Assembly (NCBI RefSeq): GCF_007859855.1
Contig: NZ_SJPK01000003.1
Coordinates: 69,182 to 133,181 of the forward strand
Direction of reading: 5' to 3'
DNA length: 64,000 nt
Source: Allorhodopirellula solitaria
GTDB taxonomy: Bacteria; Planctomycetota; Planctomycetia; Pirellulales; Pirellulaceae
Positions 24,198-32,768 of this stretch are shown in pieces. Under the pieces are notes generated by a model. That model was not told where the DNA came from, did not search any database, and saw nothing but the letters and a program-made list of their open reading frames with translations. Numbering within the stretch: the stretch's first letter is position 1; every line of letters begins with the position of its first letter. The translations under genes and the position numbers were made by a program.

Positions 24198-25094
24198 TCA
24201 GCGTATAATCAGCACGCTGCAGTGGACGTGATGCAGGACGTATCGGGAGGTGCTGCCGAGGAAGAATCGTGAGAGGGCGCTGCGGCCGGTGTCACCGAGG
24301 ACGATCAGATCACTGTGATTGGATTCGGCAAAATCTACTAGCCCTTCCCCCACATGCTCTACTTCGATGCTGTATCCTTCCGACCGGGCTCCACACTCCA
24401 ACAGTCGCTCGGAAGCGGCATCGGCGCAGCGCCGGGCTTCGGTGCGGCGGCGAGCAGCCTCTTCCATGGTCGTGGCCAAAATGTCTTCGCGGAAGACCTC
24501 CAACTTGACCGATGCCGTTATCGCGACGAGATGGTGCTGGTCGGTCCACGCGAACTGGCACAGCTCGTCCATGAGTTTGGTAGAGACTTCGCGATTATCC
24601 ACAGCAATCGTCGCGTGCCCGATACGCCCTTCGGGGACGTCCTGGACGGGTTGCCCGTCCTCGCCAATCTCCGGGCGTACGACAAGCACGCTGCAGGCGG
24701 CGTGGGTGGCGACGTAGTCACTGACGCTTCCGAGCAAGACTCGTTCGAAGGCGGAGTGCCCTTTCGCGGCGACTACGACAACGTCGGCCTGATTTTCCTT
24801 GGCACGCTCAACGATACAGTGCCCAATATGTCCCGTCATTTGGTGCGAGGTTACCGAAGCGTCGAGATGGCTGATCGCGTCACGTGCCGTCTCGGTCACC
24901 TGCCGAGCCCGCTCTTCTTGGTGCTCGATGAACTGGGGATACCACAACTCCGTTTGCCCCGTCAGCACAACGTCGGGTGGATTGACGACGGTCAAGATCT
25001 CCACTTCGGTCGGTTTCCCCAATGGAAACGCAGCTAGATACCTGCAGGCAGCGAGCGAGTGAGCTGATCCGTCAACGGCAAGCAAAATCTTCAT
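24198..25094 (-). CDS. Tandem universal stress protein (two UspA domains)
   Basis: A 298 aa protein with two UspA domains, residues about 1-145 and 155-298. The start MKILLAVDGSAHSLAACRYL at 25094 fits the UspA fold; the open frame extends 126 bases further without support. Each half ends with the UspA nucleotide-binding segment: AKGHSAFERVLLGSVSDYV then CSVLVVR, and LGDTGRSALSRFFLGSTSRY then CSVLIIR. The second has the complete G-2x-G-9x-G(S) ATP motif, the first is less complete. Such proteins are cytoplasmic ATP-binding stress factors. Neighbours give no clear functional link. Confidence 0.9.
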   Translation of the reverse strand: MKILLAVDGSAHSLAACRYLAAFPLGKPTEVEILTVVNPPDVVLTGQTELWYPQFIEHQEERARQVTETARDAISHLDASVTSHQMTGHIGHCIVERAKENQADVVVVAAKGHSAFERVLLGSVSDYVATHAACSVLVVRPEIGEDGQPVQDVPEGRIGHATIAVDNREVSTKLMDELCQFAWTDQHHLVAITASVKLEVFREDILATTMEEAARRRTEARRCADAASERLLECGARSEGYSIEVEHVGEGLVDFAESNHSDLIVLGDTGRSALSRFFLGSTSRYVLHHVHCSVLIIR

Positions 25095-25236
25095 CGGTAG
25101 TGTCTCTCGGAGCGGCGGTAGGTTGAATTGAGCGGGCATCCCGCCTGTCGATGTGAACGTGCGATAGCAAAACCTGTTCTGCTTTTGCGACACCGCCAGA
25201 CGCCGGCGGTGACATCCCAAAATACGTGCCGATTTG

Positions 25237-27084
25237 TTAGACGCTCACTCGCGCAAAGTCTCGCACGTCTGTTTCAATCGCGGCGATGCGGTCGACCAAT
25301 TTGGTATCGGCGGCCTCGAGGTTCTGAGACTTGTTCGCCTCGAGCCGTGTGAAGATATAAAATTTCACTTTCGGTTCGGTACCACTCGGCCGCACAGCGA
25401 CATAGTTGCCTTCCTCGATCATGTCCATGATGACGAGATTTCCAGTCGGCCCCGCCAACGGCTGAGTATTGGGTGATTCACCGAGTGTCGTCACGGTATT
25501 ACTGCCATAATCGCGGACGTGCCGCACCGTCATTCCCCCGAGGCTCTGAGGTGGGTTCTCACGGAACGCTTTCATCAGGGATGTCATCGCGGCCATGCCT
25601 TCGCTGCCTTCCATGAAGACATTGATCAGATCTTCGCGGTGCAGACCATGCTCGCGGTACAGTTCCCCGAGATAGTCGTGCATCGACTGGCCCTTCGCTT
25701 TCAACTCCGCCGCCAGCTCACTGATCAACATACAAGCGACCGCACCGTCCTTGTCTCGGGCGTAGGAACCGACGAGATAGCCATGTGATTCTTCGCAGCC
25801 GTACAAGAAGTCATCTGGTCCTTCCTGATCCATCGTTTCGGCGATGTATTTGAAGCCGACCAATAGATCGCCGACGCAGCGGACACCGTGCCCGGCCGCG
25901 ATCCGGCGGACCAACTCGCTCGTAACAAGCGTTTTGACGACGTAGGACTGCGGGTTGGTTATTCCTGCTGCGACGGCTTTGTCGAGAATAAAATTGGCAA
26001 GCAGCGCGGCGATTTGGTTGCCGGTGAATGTCCCCCACGGTCCTGCGGAATCTGTCGTCAAGGGTGCTGCAACGCCGAGCCGATCGCAATCCGGGTCGGT
26101 AGCCATGATGAGATCGAATCCTTCGCTGCGTGCCTGTTCGATCGGCTTTTCGAAAACGGCCTTGTTCTCAGGATTCGATACGTGCCCAGGAACATTGGGG
26201 AAGTCGCCGCTGGGTTGCCGATGCGGCTCGTAAACGGTCACGTCCTCGAACCCGTCACGGTGCAACAATGGCACCACGGCTGCTTCGCCAACACCGTGCA
26301 GCGGAGAGTACAGAATCCGCACATCACGCGGCCCGGCGAATTGGCACTGGACCGCCGCATCGAAGTACGCTGCGTCGACTTGTTCGGTGACGATCTCGAC
26401 CTGACCATCGGCGAGCGCCTGTTGAAAGTTCGCGCGTTTAATCTCCTGGCAATTCATCACGCCTTGGATAATCGCCTTGTCGTGTGGCGGTAGGACCTGG
26501 GCACCACTGGACCAGTACACCTTGACTGCGTTGTCACTCGGTGGATTGTGGCTGGCCGTGACCATGATGCCACAATCGCACTGCAGGTGGCGGACGGCAA
26601 AAGACAGCTGCGGAGTGGCTCGGTAGTCATCGAGCAGGTAGACCTTGATCCCAGCGGCCACCATGACCTCGGCACATAGCTCGGTGAAGTGACGCGAGCG
26701 GTGACGCGTGTCGTAGGCGATCGCACAGGAAAGTGGTTTCTCGCCGCCGTGATACTTCACGACATAGTCAGCCAACCCCTGAGCACTTTCACCGATCGTG
26801 CGGTCATTGATCGCGTTGGAGCCGATCTCGTACATCCGGCCCCGCCGGCCGCCAGTGCCGAAGGGAATCACTGTCCAAAACACGTCGTCGAGTTTTTGCC
26901 ACTGGGCATCGGAAATGTGCTGCAGCACACTATCGCGGTATTCGCGATAGCGATTCTCCGTCAACCAAGCGCGGATATTCTCCACCGCCCCAGCCGTGAT
27001 CTTCCCTTCTTGGCAGGCATGTTCGACGGCGGCCAAGGCGGTTTGGACTCGCAGTGATTCGGAAGGTGCTGGTTCGAGGGACAT
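25237..27084 (-). CDS. Phosphoglucomutase/phosphomannomutase family protein
   Basis: A 615 aa alpha-D-phosphohexomutase. The four family signatures are present: the phosphoserine loop VTASHNPPSDNAVKVYW, the metal loop ATDPDCDRLG, the sugar-binding loop CEESHGYLVGSYARDKDG and the phosphate-binding loop RPSGTEPKVKFYIF near the C-terminus. The N-terminus has about 100 extra residues (ENRYREYRDSVLQHI, FWTVIPFGTGGRRGRMYEIG), as in the long PgcA-type phosphoglucomutases. It interconverts hexose 1- and 6-phosphates, supplying sugar nucleotides for the polysaccharides made elsewhere in the window. The start at 27084 fits family length. Confidence 0.92.
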   Translation of the reverse strand: MSLEPAPSESLRVQTALAAVEHACQEGKITAGAVENIRAWLTENRYREYRDSVLQHISDAQWQKLDDVFWTVIPFGTGGRRGRMYEIGSNAINDRTIGESAQGLADYVVKYHGGEKPLSCAIAYDTRHRSRHFTELCAEVMVAAGIKVYLLDDYRATPQLSFAVRHLQCDCGIMVTASHNPPSDNAVKVYWSSGAQVLPPHDKAIIQGVMNCQEIKRANFQQALADGQVEIVTEQVDAAYFDAAVQCQFAGPRDVRILYSPLHGVGEAAVVPLLHRDGFEDVTVYEPHRQPSGDFPNVPGHVSNPENKAVFEKPIEQARSEGFDLIMATDPDCDRLGVAAPLTTDSAGPWGTFTGNQIAALLANFILDKAVAAGITNPQSYVVKTLVTSELVRRIAAGHGVRCVGDLLVGFKYIAETMDQEGPDDFLYGCEESHGYLVGSYARDKDGAVACMLISELAAELKAKGQSMHDYLGELYREHGLHREDLINVFMEGSEGMAAMTSLMKAFRENPPQSLGGMTVRHVRDYGSNTVTTLGESPNTQPLAGPTGNLVIMDMIEEGNYVAVRPSGTEPKVKFYIFTRLEANKSQNLEAADTKLVDRIAAIETDVRDFARVSV

Positions 27085-27246
27085 GGTGCAGCTCAGGGAA
27101 AGAGGGAATCGGAAATCGAGAGCGTCCTGCCGCTCTCGAAGCCATACGCAAATCGTTGCAAATCTTGCTTGATCAGGGACGTCGACCGACTCCCAGTTTA
27201 AGACTTTGAGTCGCTGGCGACCACTAGCGGCCCATCGGCTAGCTGA

Positions 27247-28173
27247 TCAGCTGACCAGGCCTTGGGTGACGGACATGAAGACATCTTCGAGAGTGGGGTC
27301 GCGGTCGTTGAACGAGCGAATCTTCACCCCCTGGGAAACCAGGTAGTCGAGCAGCTCGGCGAGCCCCGCGTCATCGGTCTCGAGTTCAGCGATCACCCGG
27401 TCGGGGCGAATCTCCAGGTCTCGCAAGGCGGGGCTGCTGCGTAGAATCGAGATGCCCGCTTCCTCATTCTTAGTGAAAGCAATCTCCACCATGCGGTTGC
27501 GGCGAATTTTCCGGTACACCTCGGCAATCGGTCCGTGCATCAGCAACTGCCCGCGTTCGATGATTCCGATCGACGTGCAGCAATCGGCGAGTTCCGTCAG
27601 GATGTGGCTGCTGATCAGGATTGTCTTGCCCATCTTTCGCAGTTCTTTGAGCAACGCTTTGACCTCCACTCGAGCTCGTGGATCGAGGCCACTGGCGGGT
27701 TCATCGAGAATCAGGACAGGCGGATCGTGGACGAGGGTTTTCGCCAGACACAGCCGCTGCTTCATGCCTCGCGAGAGTCCGTTGACGTAGTCATTGCGTT
27801 TATGACCGAGATCGAGCAACTCCAGGACATTGTCAATAATCGGCCCCCGCGCTGCCCGATCAATCCCATATGCCACCGCGAAAAAATCGAGGAATTCCCA
27901 GACTTTCATGCCATCGTAGACGCCAAAGTTGTCAGGCATGTAGCCGATCGAGCGGCGGACCCCCATGGGGTCGCCCATCACATCGAACCCAGCGACCTCT
28001 CCGCGTCCGCGTGACGCCTTCAACAACGTCGCCAAAAATCGAATCGTGGTACTCTTGCCTGCACCATTGGGGCCGATAAACCCGAAGGTTTCCCCGGCCT
28101 CGATGTCCAAATCGATACTCTCGACAGCCGTGAACTCGCCATAGTCTTTGCCGAAGCCTTCGAGATGGATCAT
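27247..28173 (-). CDS. ABC transporter ATP-binding protein
   Basis: A 308 aa ABC ATPase of the CcmA/DrrA-like group. Visible are Walker A GPNGAGKSTTIRF, the Q-loop region around GYMPDNFGVYDGM, signature LSRGMKQRLCLAKTL, Walker B PVLILDEPASGLDP and the H-loop ISSHILTEL. A C-terminal extension of about 80 residues is typical of these ABC-2-type exporters. The permease is not visible on either side, since the next gene is a divergent-function acetyltransferase, so its partner may be encoded elsewhere. Substrate unknown. Confidence 0.92.
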   Translation of the reverse strand: MIHLEGFGKDYGEFTAVESIDLDIEAGETFGFIGPNGAGKSTTIRFLATLLKASRGRGEVAGFDVMGDPMGVRRSIGYMPDNFGVYDGMKVWEFLDFFAVAYGIDRAARGPIIDNVLELLDLGHKRNDYVNGLSRGMKQRLCLAKTLVHDPPVLILDEPASGLDPRARVEVKALLKELRKMGKTILISSHILTELADCCTSIGIIERGQLLMHGPIAEVYRKIRRNRMVEIAFTKNEEAGISILRSSPALRDLEIRPDRVIAELETDDAGLAELLDYLVSQGVKIRSFNDRDPTLEDVFMSVTQGLVS

Positions 28174-28238
28174 GCGAATCGAATGTTCAAGTGAAAGTGG
28201 ATGTTGAGGATCATTCTAGCCCGACAGACGCCCCGCCC

Positions 28239-29489
28239 CTATCCGTTTTCGGCATCCTCAACGGCCCGGGCCCAGACCGTTTCACGAAACAATCGCAGCA
28301 TGCCCAATCGACGGTAGGCCGCCATCGCTGGGTCGTTGTCCTGATCCACCGCGAGAACCAAGCGTTCAGCCTGCTGTTGTTGGCAGATTTCCACGATTGC
28401 GCCCAGGAGGGCCTGACCATAATCCCGGCCCCGATGTTCGGGAACGATGCCCATGTAAACCAATTCGAGAACGCAAGCTCGATCGATCGGCGCGGATGCA
28501 CCAGCGGAACGCCCCGGGTGTCGGGCCAAAAGGACACATCCGATCGTGACAGGGGCTTCGAGGGATTCGTCCAACGCCTCCACACGGTACCAGAGATCCG
28601 GAGCATACGAAGCAGCCTGCCGATAGCTCGCCAGGATCTCGCCGGCAGTGCGGAACCGCGTCAGAGGCGGGCAGTCAAGCGATTGGAGATATGTCCGCGC
28701 GACGAGTTGCTCCCAATCGGACGCGGCCATCGCGTCTCCGGAGCCGAGTGGTGTCAGCCTGACCGGCGGACAACGCCGTGGACTCGATTGCTGTGGCCCC
28801 GATTGCTTCGCGGCCTCTCCTGCGGGAACGGAGACACGCCACCGCCCCTCCCGATCACGATCCAACGACAAATACTCGAGCGTTCCGATGGGTGTGAACT
28901 GCATCGCAGCGGGCCCGTGCGCGGCTTTGGGGAACGGCTCGGGGCAAGCCTGCGGCTCCCCGGCGGCATCGCCGTCGGGAGGCGATTTGGCAATCGGGTC
29001 GGTGGTCCACTGCACAAAACACACTCCAGATCGCCTGAAGATCGCCGCCAAGCGACGCCAGATTGCCGCTGCGTGAGCATTCGAGACACATCCAGGGACG
29101 CCAGCCGAAGATTCGTGCCCAACTGTCGAGCGGGTTCGCTCGCTCGCTAGACCAGGGAAGGCCCAGTCCAGATGCAGTATGTTCGCGGTATCGCAGCCCG
29201 GTGTCAGGACGGCCATCGCGACCACGCTCTCGGCCAGCCGCGGCGGGCCCACGGCCCCCGCCACACAGACCAACCGCTGGGGCGACCCCGCCGGCAATAT
29301 CTCCCGAATCTGGTCCGTGAGCATACTCGCCCGCGCAGGGGACAGGCGACTGAATGTTTGCGGCAGAACGCGTGCGATCTCCTCCACAGCAAGCTCCCAA
29401 ACCTGCACCGAATCATCCAACTCATCGTGGATTTCCGCCGCCGCCGCTGATAGGCTGGAAGGAGATGAGGAGATTGACTCGCGAGTCAT
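28239..29489 (-). CDS. GNAT family N-acetyltransferase with long N-terminal region
   Basis: A protein of 416 aa starting at the ATG at 29489 (MTRESISSSPSSL). The frame remains open far upstream, but that part overlaps the opposing PDZ gene and looks non-coding. The last 140 residues form a GNAT domain: VTIGCVLLARHPG, then VLELVYMGIVPEHRGRDYGQALLGAIVEI with the acetyl-CoA binding loop RGRDYG, and LAVDQDNDPAMAAYRRLGM. The first 250 residues include a second possible half-domain (QRLVCVAGAVGPPRL, LHLDWAF, AAAIWRRLAAIF), so it may be a duplicated GNAT. The substrate is unknown. Confidence 0.82.
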   Translation of the reverse strand: MTRESISSSPSSLSAAAAEIHDELDDSVQVWELAVEEIARVLPQTFSRLSPARASMLTDQIREILPAGSPQRLVCVAGAVGPPRLAESVVAMAVLTPGCDTANILHLDWAFPGLASERTRSTVGHESSAGVPGCVSNAHAAAIWRRLAAIFRRSGVCFVQWTTDPIAKSPPDGDAAGEPQACPEPFPKAAHGPAAMQFTPIGTLEYLSLDRDREGRWRVSVPAGEAAKQSGPQQSSPRRCPPVRLTPLGSGDAMAASDWEQLVARTYLQSLDCPPLTRFRTAGEILASYRQAASYAPDLWYRVEALDESLEAPVTIGCVLLARHPGRSAGASAPIDRACVLELVYMGIVPEHRGRDYGQALLGAIVEICQQQQAERLVLAVDQDNDPAMAAYRRLGMLRLFRETVWARAVEDAENG

Positions 29490-29613
29490 GAAGGCGAATC
29501 TACTTACCGACGTCGGTGAACCGGTCCAGGCCACCAGCGTCGCAGGAGAGATAGAATAGAGAATCACGTCAGAATAAGAGCCTACCCGAAACAACATCAC
29601 CTGGGTGAGAACC

Positions 29614-31038
29614 ATGACAGAGTTCATTTCAAGCAACAAACAGCGTTTGGTCGGCACGTTATTCGCCAGCCTGATGCTGATGACTTCGCCGTGCGTGCTC
29701 AGCCAACCCGTTGCTGCCCAGGGCCTATTCAACCGCATCCGGGCGCGAGTCGAGGCGCGGATGGGCGTGCCCCCGCTACCACCGCGACCGCCAGTCGCCC
29801 CACCTGGTTTCCGGGGATATCGCCAACCCGTTGGCAGCCCGGAGGCCACGCCTGCACCATCCGCCCGGCGTCCCCGCGTGCTGGCAACCCCCACTCCTCG
29901 CCCTCCAGCAGAGCGGCTGAGTCCATCGCCAACGAGACTCCCTGCAGACGTCGGCGCCCGCGAAACAGCTGACAATACCTTCGGCGTGGAAGTCGTCCCG
30001 GTTGTCGTGGGTACAGATCGAGGCCTCGAAGTCCGCCGATTCCTGCCCGGCTCGCAATTACCTGAGGTCGGTATCCGCCGCGGTGACGTGATCGTTTCCA
30101 TTGACGGCACCCGAACGGATTCAACGTCAGCAATTGTGGCTGCGCGACGACAGATCGAGCCCGGTCAGCGTGCCAGCATGCAGATCGTGCGAAGCGGGCG
30201 GCTCTACCAGGTTCGCTTACCGGCCTGGCAGGCTATCGACGCAGCGGGTGCCGGTTCCGATTCGATCGCTGCGACTGCGCCCCGCCAAGCTGAATCGCCC
30301 ACGCGATTCTCCGCCAAGCCGCCGATGGAGGACTCCTCGATTCTGAGTTCGCCTATTGAGACAGGCCGTTACCAAAGTTCTTCCGCCGACACCTCTCCGA
30401 CCGCTCCCCAACCGACAAACCCCACGCTGGCGAGACCACGAGCCTCGCTCGGTGTCAGTGTCCGCGACGCCACCCCGCAGCGAGGCGTGATCGTGATCGC
30501 TGTCACCGACGGATCCGCGGGCCAGAGCGGTGGGCTGCGCGTCGACGATCGAATCGTTTCGGCAGCGGGACGACTCATTCGCGACACCTCCGGGCTGATC
30601 CGAGAACTCGCCCTCACCCAGCCCGGCGACACCGTCTCCCTTGGTATTGTTCGTGGCGAAGAGATGCGTGAACTTCCCATGGAGATGGGCAATGCCGATG
30701 GGAACCCCATCCGCCCCGCCAGCGGCGTTGCCGCCGCCAATTCGGCTCCGCCGTCGACCCCCGCAGCTCCGACTGGCGGCACACCCGACGCGGATGACGC
30801 CCCATCCGATGCGAGCAGTCAGTTGCTCAATGGCGTCGGTGCGGCCTTGGGCAATTTCTTTGGCAGTGCCCCCTCCTCACCGGCAGCGCCGAGCAGCAGC
30901 GATAGCCAGCCCAAGGCGGCAACGGATCAGGATGACAGCAAGGAGGCAAATGATGTCTTCGAACTCCCCGCACCGGCTGCAGAACCAGAGCCTGCACCCG
31001 AAGATCCGTTGGCACTTCCCGAAGACGGTGCCACCTAA
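29614..31038 (+). CDS. Secreted two-PDZ-domain protein
   Basis: A 474 aa protein starting at the ATG at 29614 (MTEFISSNKQRLVGTLF); a GTG three codons earlier is possible. A signal peptide covers about residues 1-38 (LFASLMLMTSPCVLSQPVAAQ). A proline-rich segment (about 45-120) follows. PDZ domain 1 lies at about 123-210 (FGVEVVPVVVG, VGIRRGDVIVSIDGTRTDST). PDZ domain 2 lies at about 275-355 (ASLGVSVRDATPQRGVIVI, LRVDDRIVSAAGRLIRDTSG). An Ala/Ser/Pro/Glu-rich tail closes it. No protease domain is present, so it may be an adaptor or scaffold in the periplasm-like compartment. The neighbours suggest no partner. Confidence 0.85.
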   Translation: MTEFISSNKQRLVGTLFASLMLMTSPCVLSQPVAAQGLFNRIRARVEARMGVPPLPPRPPVAPPGFRGYRQPVGSPEATPAPSARRPRVLATPTPRPPAERLSPSPTRLPADVGARETADNTFGVEVVPVVVGTDRGLEVRRFLPGSQLPEVGIRRGDVIVSIDGTRTDSTSAIVAARRQIEPGQRASMQIVRSGRLYQVRLPAWQAIDAAGAGSDSIAATAPRQAESPTRFSAKPPMEDSSILSSPIETGRYQSSSADTSPTAPQPTNPTLARPRASLGVSVRDATPQRGVIVIAVTDGSAGQSGGLRVDDRIVSAAGRLIRDTSGLIRELALTQPGDTVSLGIVRGEEMRELPMEMGNADGNPIRPASGVAAANSAPPSTPAAPTGGTPDADDAPSDASSQLLNGVGAALGNFFGSAPSSPAAPSSSDSQPKAATDQDDSKEANDVFELPAPAAEPEPAPEDPLALPEDGAT

Positions 31039-31389
31039 CCCCACGACATGGTCAGTCTGAAACTCCAGGCGTTGCCTGGGGCTGTCGTAGGACTGTTTCG
31101 TTGGGGCGTTATCATGAGCTATTTTCAGCAATAGATAGAATGCTGCGATCATGAAATCAACGTCCCCAGGGATTTTAGAGACACAGACCTCGTCGTAAAT
31201 GATCTTCCACCTCATTCGGGATTGACTGCTGCATTTCGCGACGTTTCCTTGAGGGTAATCAGCAGCTCGTCGCCCCGGCTCCGATTGCCAGCACCAGGAA
31301 ACTATCAGCTAATCCACAACATCGGATACACCTCGTGTAGACTGAGGCTATCGTCCGGATGTCTATCAATGTGAACAAGGTATTGACTC
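31039..31389. other. Intergenic region, no gene seen
   Basis: About 350 bases between the PDZ protein gene and the oxidoreductase gene. No coding region, repeat or strong terminator was identified. The short open frame at 31359-31550 overlaps the next gene in another frame. A promoter for the oxidoreductase gene is expected here but no clear elements were found. Confidence 0.5.
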
Positions 31390-32703
31390 ATGAGCTCACC
31401 CCAGAAAACGCACATCACTCCCGCGCCGTCACGGCGTCACTTCATGGGCCGTTCCATTGCCGCCGCAAGTGCGGCGGCAAGCACGCTCGCCATCCCGCGT
31501 TTTGTTCGCGCCTCCACAATCGGTCTGGGGGGAGCGGTGGCCCCAAGTGATCGCATTACGGTAGGGGGCATCGGAATCGGCCGCCGGGGAACCTATGACC
31601 TGGGATGCTTTCTCGAGCAATCCGACGTGCAGTTTATCGCGGTTGCCGACATTAAGCAGACACAGCGAACGGCCGTGAAGGAACGTGTTAACGCACATCA
31701 CAACAACACGGACTGCGACACGTATCGCGATTTCCGAGAACTGCTCGCTCGCGAGGATATTGACTCTGTGCTGATTGCGACCGGCCCGAACTGGCACGCG
31801 ACCGCTGCGTGTACCGCTGCCCGCGCGGGCAAGGACATCTACTGCGAAAAACCCTGCACGAAGAACATCGCTCAAAGTTTGCAGTTGGCAGAGACGATGC
31901 GCCGCAGCGGCGTCGTATTCCAAGCCGGTACGCAGCGTCGCAACCTCCCGCATTTTGAATTCGCCTGCATGCTCGCTCGCACCGGCCGTTTAGGAACGCT
32001 GCGAACCGTGCACGCACAGCCGGCTGGGATGAAAACGAAGATGAGCGGTTGGTTGCCCGAGCAGGACCTGCCGCCGATCGAAGAAGTCGACTGGAACATG
32101 TACCTCGGCCCGGCGGCTTATCGCCCCTACAACAAGGCCTGGCTGGATGGATTCAACTTCGAAAAAGGCGGCGGGTTGACCGGTGGCGGCGTACTGGAGT
32201 GGGGATCACACTGCGTCGACCTCTGCCAATGGGCCGCCGGTGCCGACACCACTGCTGCCGCTGTCTACCACGCCCCCAAAGACAAACGAATTGTGGCCGA
32301 GTACCCCAGCGGTGTGAAGCTGGTGATACGCGACGATGGATGGCTGCCGCTCGGTTCGTGCCCGGTGCGGTTCGAAGGTGACGATGGCTGGATCGAGACC
32401 GGTGACAGCGGCAAGTTTGTGCTCAGCTCACCGGAACTGCTCGCTGGGCGGGAAGTGGCTGAGATCGGCGGGTACCCCGCCACCTTCCACGTCCGCGATT
32501 TCCTCGACTGCGTGAAGACCCGCAGCCAGCCGCGTGCTAACGCGGAAGCCGCCTGCTATGCCCACATCACCTGCCATGCTGCCAACGTGGCGGCGTTTTT
32601 AGGCCGCGACGTTCAACTCGATACAAACACTTATGACTTCATCGACGATCCGGAAGCCAATCGCTTGCGGGGCGAAGCTTTCCGAGAACCTTGGCAAATC
32701 TGA
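31390..32703 (+). CDS. Tat-exported Gfo/Idh/MocA family oxidoreductase
   Basis: A 437 aa NAD(P)-dependent sugar or inositol dehydrogenase-like protein. A twin-arginine signal (SRRHFMGRSIAAASAAASTLA, about residues 14-34) directs folded export. The Rossmann half has ITVGGIGIGRRGTYDLGCF and a conserved EKP motif in KDIYCEKPCTKNIAQSLQLA. The C-terminal half has GGGLTGGGVLEWGSHCVDLCQWA, with the conserved H of the catalytic region. Tat-exported members are very numerous in planctomycetes and their substrates are mostly unknown. The next gene, a HEAT-repeat protein, follows closely on the same strand. Confidence 0.92.
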   Translation: MSSPQKTHITPAPSRRHFMGRSIAAASAAASTLAIPRFVRASTIGLGGAVAPSDRITVGGIGIGRRGTYDLGCFLEQSDVQFIAVADIKQTQRTAVKERVNAHHNNTDCDTYRDFRELLAREDIDSVLIATGPNWHATAACTAARAGKDIYCEKPCTKNIAQSLQLAETMRRSGVVFQAGTQRRNLPHFEFACMLARTGRLGTLRTVHAQPAGMKTKMSGWLPEQDLPPIEEVDWNMYLGPAAYRPYNKAWLDGFNFEKGGGLTGGGVLEWGSHCVDLCQWAAGADTTAAAVYHAPKDKRIVAEYPSGVKLVIRDDGWLPLGSCPVRFEGDDGWIETGDSGKFVLSSPELLAGREVAEIGGYPATFHVRDFLDCVKTRSQPRANAEAACYAHITCHAANVAAFLGRDVQLDTNTYDFIDDPEANRLRGEAFREPWQI

Positions 32704-32768
32704 GAGACCAACGCCTCTGCGCCACTCCTCCGTCGATCCAATTCACCATGACTCTCTATCAAACCACC

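Noticed and set aside
29490-30110. Acetyltransferase gene extended to 30110
   Set aside because: The extension is antisense to the start of the PDZ protein gene, and the resulting protein segment (proline/arginine/serine-rich) resembles an antisense translation.
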